Shown here piece by piece: positions 62,593 through 64,000 of a stretch of 64,000 nucleotides of DNA. Every line of letters begins with the position of its first letter. The stretch's first letter is position 1. Both the position numbers and the translations under genes were made by a program. The DNA lies in NCBI RefSeq assembly GCF_002968285.2, contig NZ_CP134400.1, positions 1,860,001 to 1,924,000 on the forward strand. The letters are read 5' to 3'. The DNA comes from Mycobacterium sp. ITM-2016-00318 (lineage in GTDB: Bacteria; Actinomycetota; Actinomycetes; Mycobacteriales; Mycobacteriaceae). The notes below the pieces were generated by a model. The model was not told where the DNA came from. It saw only the letters and a list, made by a program, of their open reading frames with translations, and did not search any database.

Positions 62593-64000
62593 CTAGCCGC
62601 GCTCGTAGAACTCGCGAACCGTGTCGATGGTGTCTGCCTCCGCAGGGCTTTTGTCGTCGCGATAGCGCAGGACCCGCGCGAACCGCAGCGCCATGCCGCC
62701 CGGATAGCGCGATGACGTCTGCACCCCGTCGAAGGCGATCTCGACCACCTGCTCGGGCCGCACTTTCACCACCCAGCCATCGGTGGGACCGTCGGCCAGC
62801 TCGGTGAACCGTGTGGTCTGCCAGTCCAGCATCGCGTCGGTCATCCCTTTGAAAGTCTTACCCAGCATGACGAATTCACCGGTGGCGGGGTCGCGGGCGC
62901 CAAGGTGAATGTTGGACAGCTTGCCGGTGCGGCGGCCGCTGCCCCATTCGACGCCGAGAACCACCAGGTCGAGCGTGTGTACCGGTTTGACCTTCAGCCA
63001 GCCCGCCCCGCGTCGGCCCGCCTCGTACGGCGCAGATGGCGATTTCGCCATCACCCCTTCGTGGCCTGCGGCCAGCGTCACCTCAAGGAATCGCTGCGCT
63101 TCCGCCGCATCGGCGGTCTTCAGGCGGTCGACGCGCTGGTGGGTCGGAACGATGGCGTCCAAGATGGACAGCCGGTCAGCGGCCGGTTCGTCGAGTAGGT
63201 CGGCGCCGTCGAGGTGCAGGATGTCGAAGAAGAACACCGACAGCGGCTGCGCCGCACGGGCCGCGGCGATGTCGACGCTGCGGTCCTTGACACCTCGACC
63301 TCCACCTCGTCCGAAGCGCGAGGCGGTGACCTGAAACCGGTGCGGGCGGCCGTCGGCTCGAAGCGCGATCGCTTCACCGTCGGCGATCATCTCTTTCACC
63401 GGAAGCGCAAGCGTCGCTTCGACGACTTCGGGCAGGCGGGCAGTGACGTCGTCGAGGCTGCGGGTGTAGATCGAAACGTCGTCGCCCGCGCGGTGGATCT
63501 GGACCCTGGCGCCGTCGAGCTTGGCCTCGAATACCGCCTCACCGCCGAGCTTCTCCAGCGCCTCGGTCACCCCGGTGGCCGTCTGCGCCAACATGGGGCC
63601 GACAGGCCTGCCGACCCTCAGCGTGAAGTCCGACAGTGCCGTCTCGCCACCGGTCAACGCGGCCGCTGCGACAGCAGGAAGGTCGCCGCCCAGCATCGCC
63701 GCCCGTCGGACGGCGGCGGCGGGGATACCGGCCGCCTTGGCGACCGCGTCGGCCATCACGCCGGCCAGCGCACCCTGCCGAAGCTCGCCGCCGAGAAGCC
63801 GGCGCAGGAACGTCTGCTCGATGTCGGTGGCCGCCGCGAACACGTCGGCGACGAGAGCCGCCCTGCGCGCCTGCGAACCCTTGCCAGCGACAGCCCCGAT
63901 TTCCGTGAACGCGGTGTCGACGGCCGCCACGGTCAGCGTCGGGTCGGACGCCGGCTCCGGCAGCGACCGCAACGCCGCCCAACCGACGCCGATCTGGCGC
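62593..64000 (-). CDS. ligB: ATP-dependent DNA ligase (5' end beyond window)
   Basis: The C-terminal 468 codons of an ATP-dependent DNA ligase, LigB type; the N-terminus lies past the right edge (the frame stays open to 64,000 and reads [16 protein letters not shown]). The adenylated lysine is in [63 protein letters not shown] and [20 protein letters not shown] are the remaining nucleotidyltransferase motifs, and the OB-fold follows. LigB is a non-essential repair ligase in mycobacteria. Gene order with cstA matches M. tuberculosis. Confidence 0.93.
   Translation of the reverse strand, partial: RQIGVGWAALRSLPEPASDPTLTVAAVDTAFTEIGAVAGKGSQARRAALVADVFAAATDIEQTFLRRLLGGELRQGALAGVMADAVAKAAGIPAAAVRRAAMLGGDLPAVAAAALTGGETALSDFTLRVGRPVGPMLAQTATGVTEALEKLGGEAVFEAKLDGARVQIHRAGDDVSIYTRSLDDVTARLPEVVEATLALPVKEMIADGEAIALRADGRPHRFQVTASRFGRGGGRGVKDRSVDIAAARAAQPLSVFFFDILHLDGADLLDEPAADRLSILDAIVPTHQRVDRLKTADAAEAQRFLEVTLAAGHEGVMAKSPSAPYEAGRRGAGWLKVKPVHTLDLVVLGVEWGSGRRTGKLSNIHLGARDPATGEFVMLGKTFKGMTDAMLDWQTTRFTELADGPTDGWVVKVRPEQVVEIAFDGVQTSSRYPGGMALRFARVLRYRDDKSPAEADTIDTVREFYERG

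Overview
The window is GC-rich, densely coded chromosomal DNA from an actinobacterium, most likely a fast-growing environmental Mycobacterium (Mycolicibacterium). Three things suggest this. At the right edge are ligB and cstA, neighbours in M. tuberculosis (Rv3062-Rv3063). At 5-9 kb a GAF-GGDEF-EAL gene overlaps a moeY-like ThiF/nitroreductase gene, as in Rv1354c-Rv1355c. GTG starts, GTGA/ATGA overlaps, FadD/FadE/EchA-type genes, LLM-class flavin enzymes and a mycofactocin-type SDR are everywhere. I recall these syntenies from knowledge of the genomes; I could not search.

Layout. 1-4.9 kb (minus): thiamine-dependent 2-oxoacid dehydrogenase E1 beta (cut by the edge) and alpha, an EamA transporter, and a pair of acyl-CoA dehydrogenases. 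5-9.9 kb (minus): c-di-GMP enzyme, moeY-like fusion and a GNAT-like protein. Then comes a 480-base gene-free stretch and purU. 11.2-17.1 kb: a fatty-acid-type module (frameshifted SDR and acyl-CoA dehydrogenase on minus; SDR, thiolase, acyl-CoA dehydrogenase and GntR on plus) around a divergent promoter with a palindrome. 17.2-24.1 kb (minus): a tightly overlapped operon of three crotonases and three acyl-CoA synthetases. 24.1-27.7 kb (plus): hotdog thioesterase, GntR, crotonase, then thiolase. 27.7-59.4 kb: a large catabolic region with a TetR regulator, SDRs, an aldolase-like enzyme, crotonase, two amidohydrolases, FadD19-like ligases, an acyl-CoA dehydrogenase pair, SCPx-type thiolase, molybdopterin oxidoreductase, CoA-transferase, two P450s, a Rieske oxygenase, a Baeyer-Villiger-type monooxygenase with a hydrolase, a second TetR group, two LLM oxidoreductases and a carboxyltransferase. 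59.5-64 kb (minus): a frameshifted secreted Gly/Pro protein, a YbdD/YjiX-type small protein, cstA and ligB.

The most interesting signal is a 19-bp palindrome, consensus TACTGTAA-N3-TTACAGTA, which I find in seven promoters between 24.1 and 57.1 kb, including that of the TetR gene at 27.7 kb. It links the separate operons into one putative regulon. The enzyme set (CoA ligases, dehydrogenases, hydratases, thiolases, Rieske and Baeyer-Villiger oxygenases with a hydrolase) fits breakdown of a complex alicyclic carboxylic acid or ketone such as a steroid-like or terpenoid compound. The substrate cannot be read from the sequence.

A second unusual structure is a single DUF559-like gene at 41.7-42.5 kb bracketed by two 61-nt hairpins of the same geometry (21-19-21) and closely related sequence. 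Two genes (SDR at 11.2 kb, secreted protein at 59.5 kb) appear split by single-base frameshifts.
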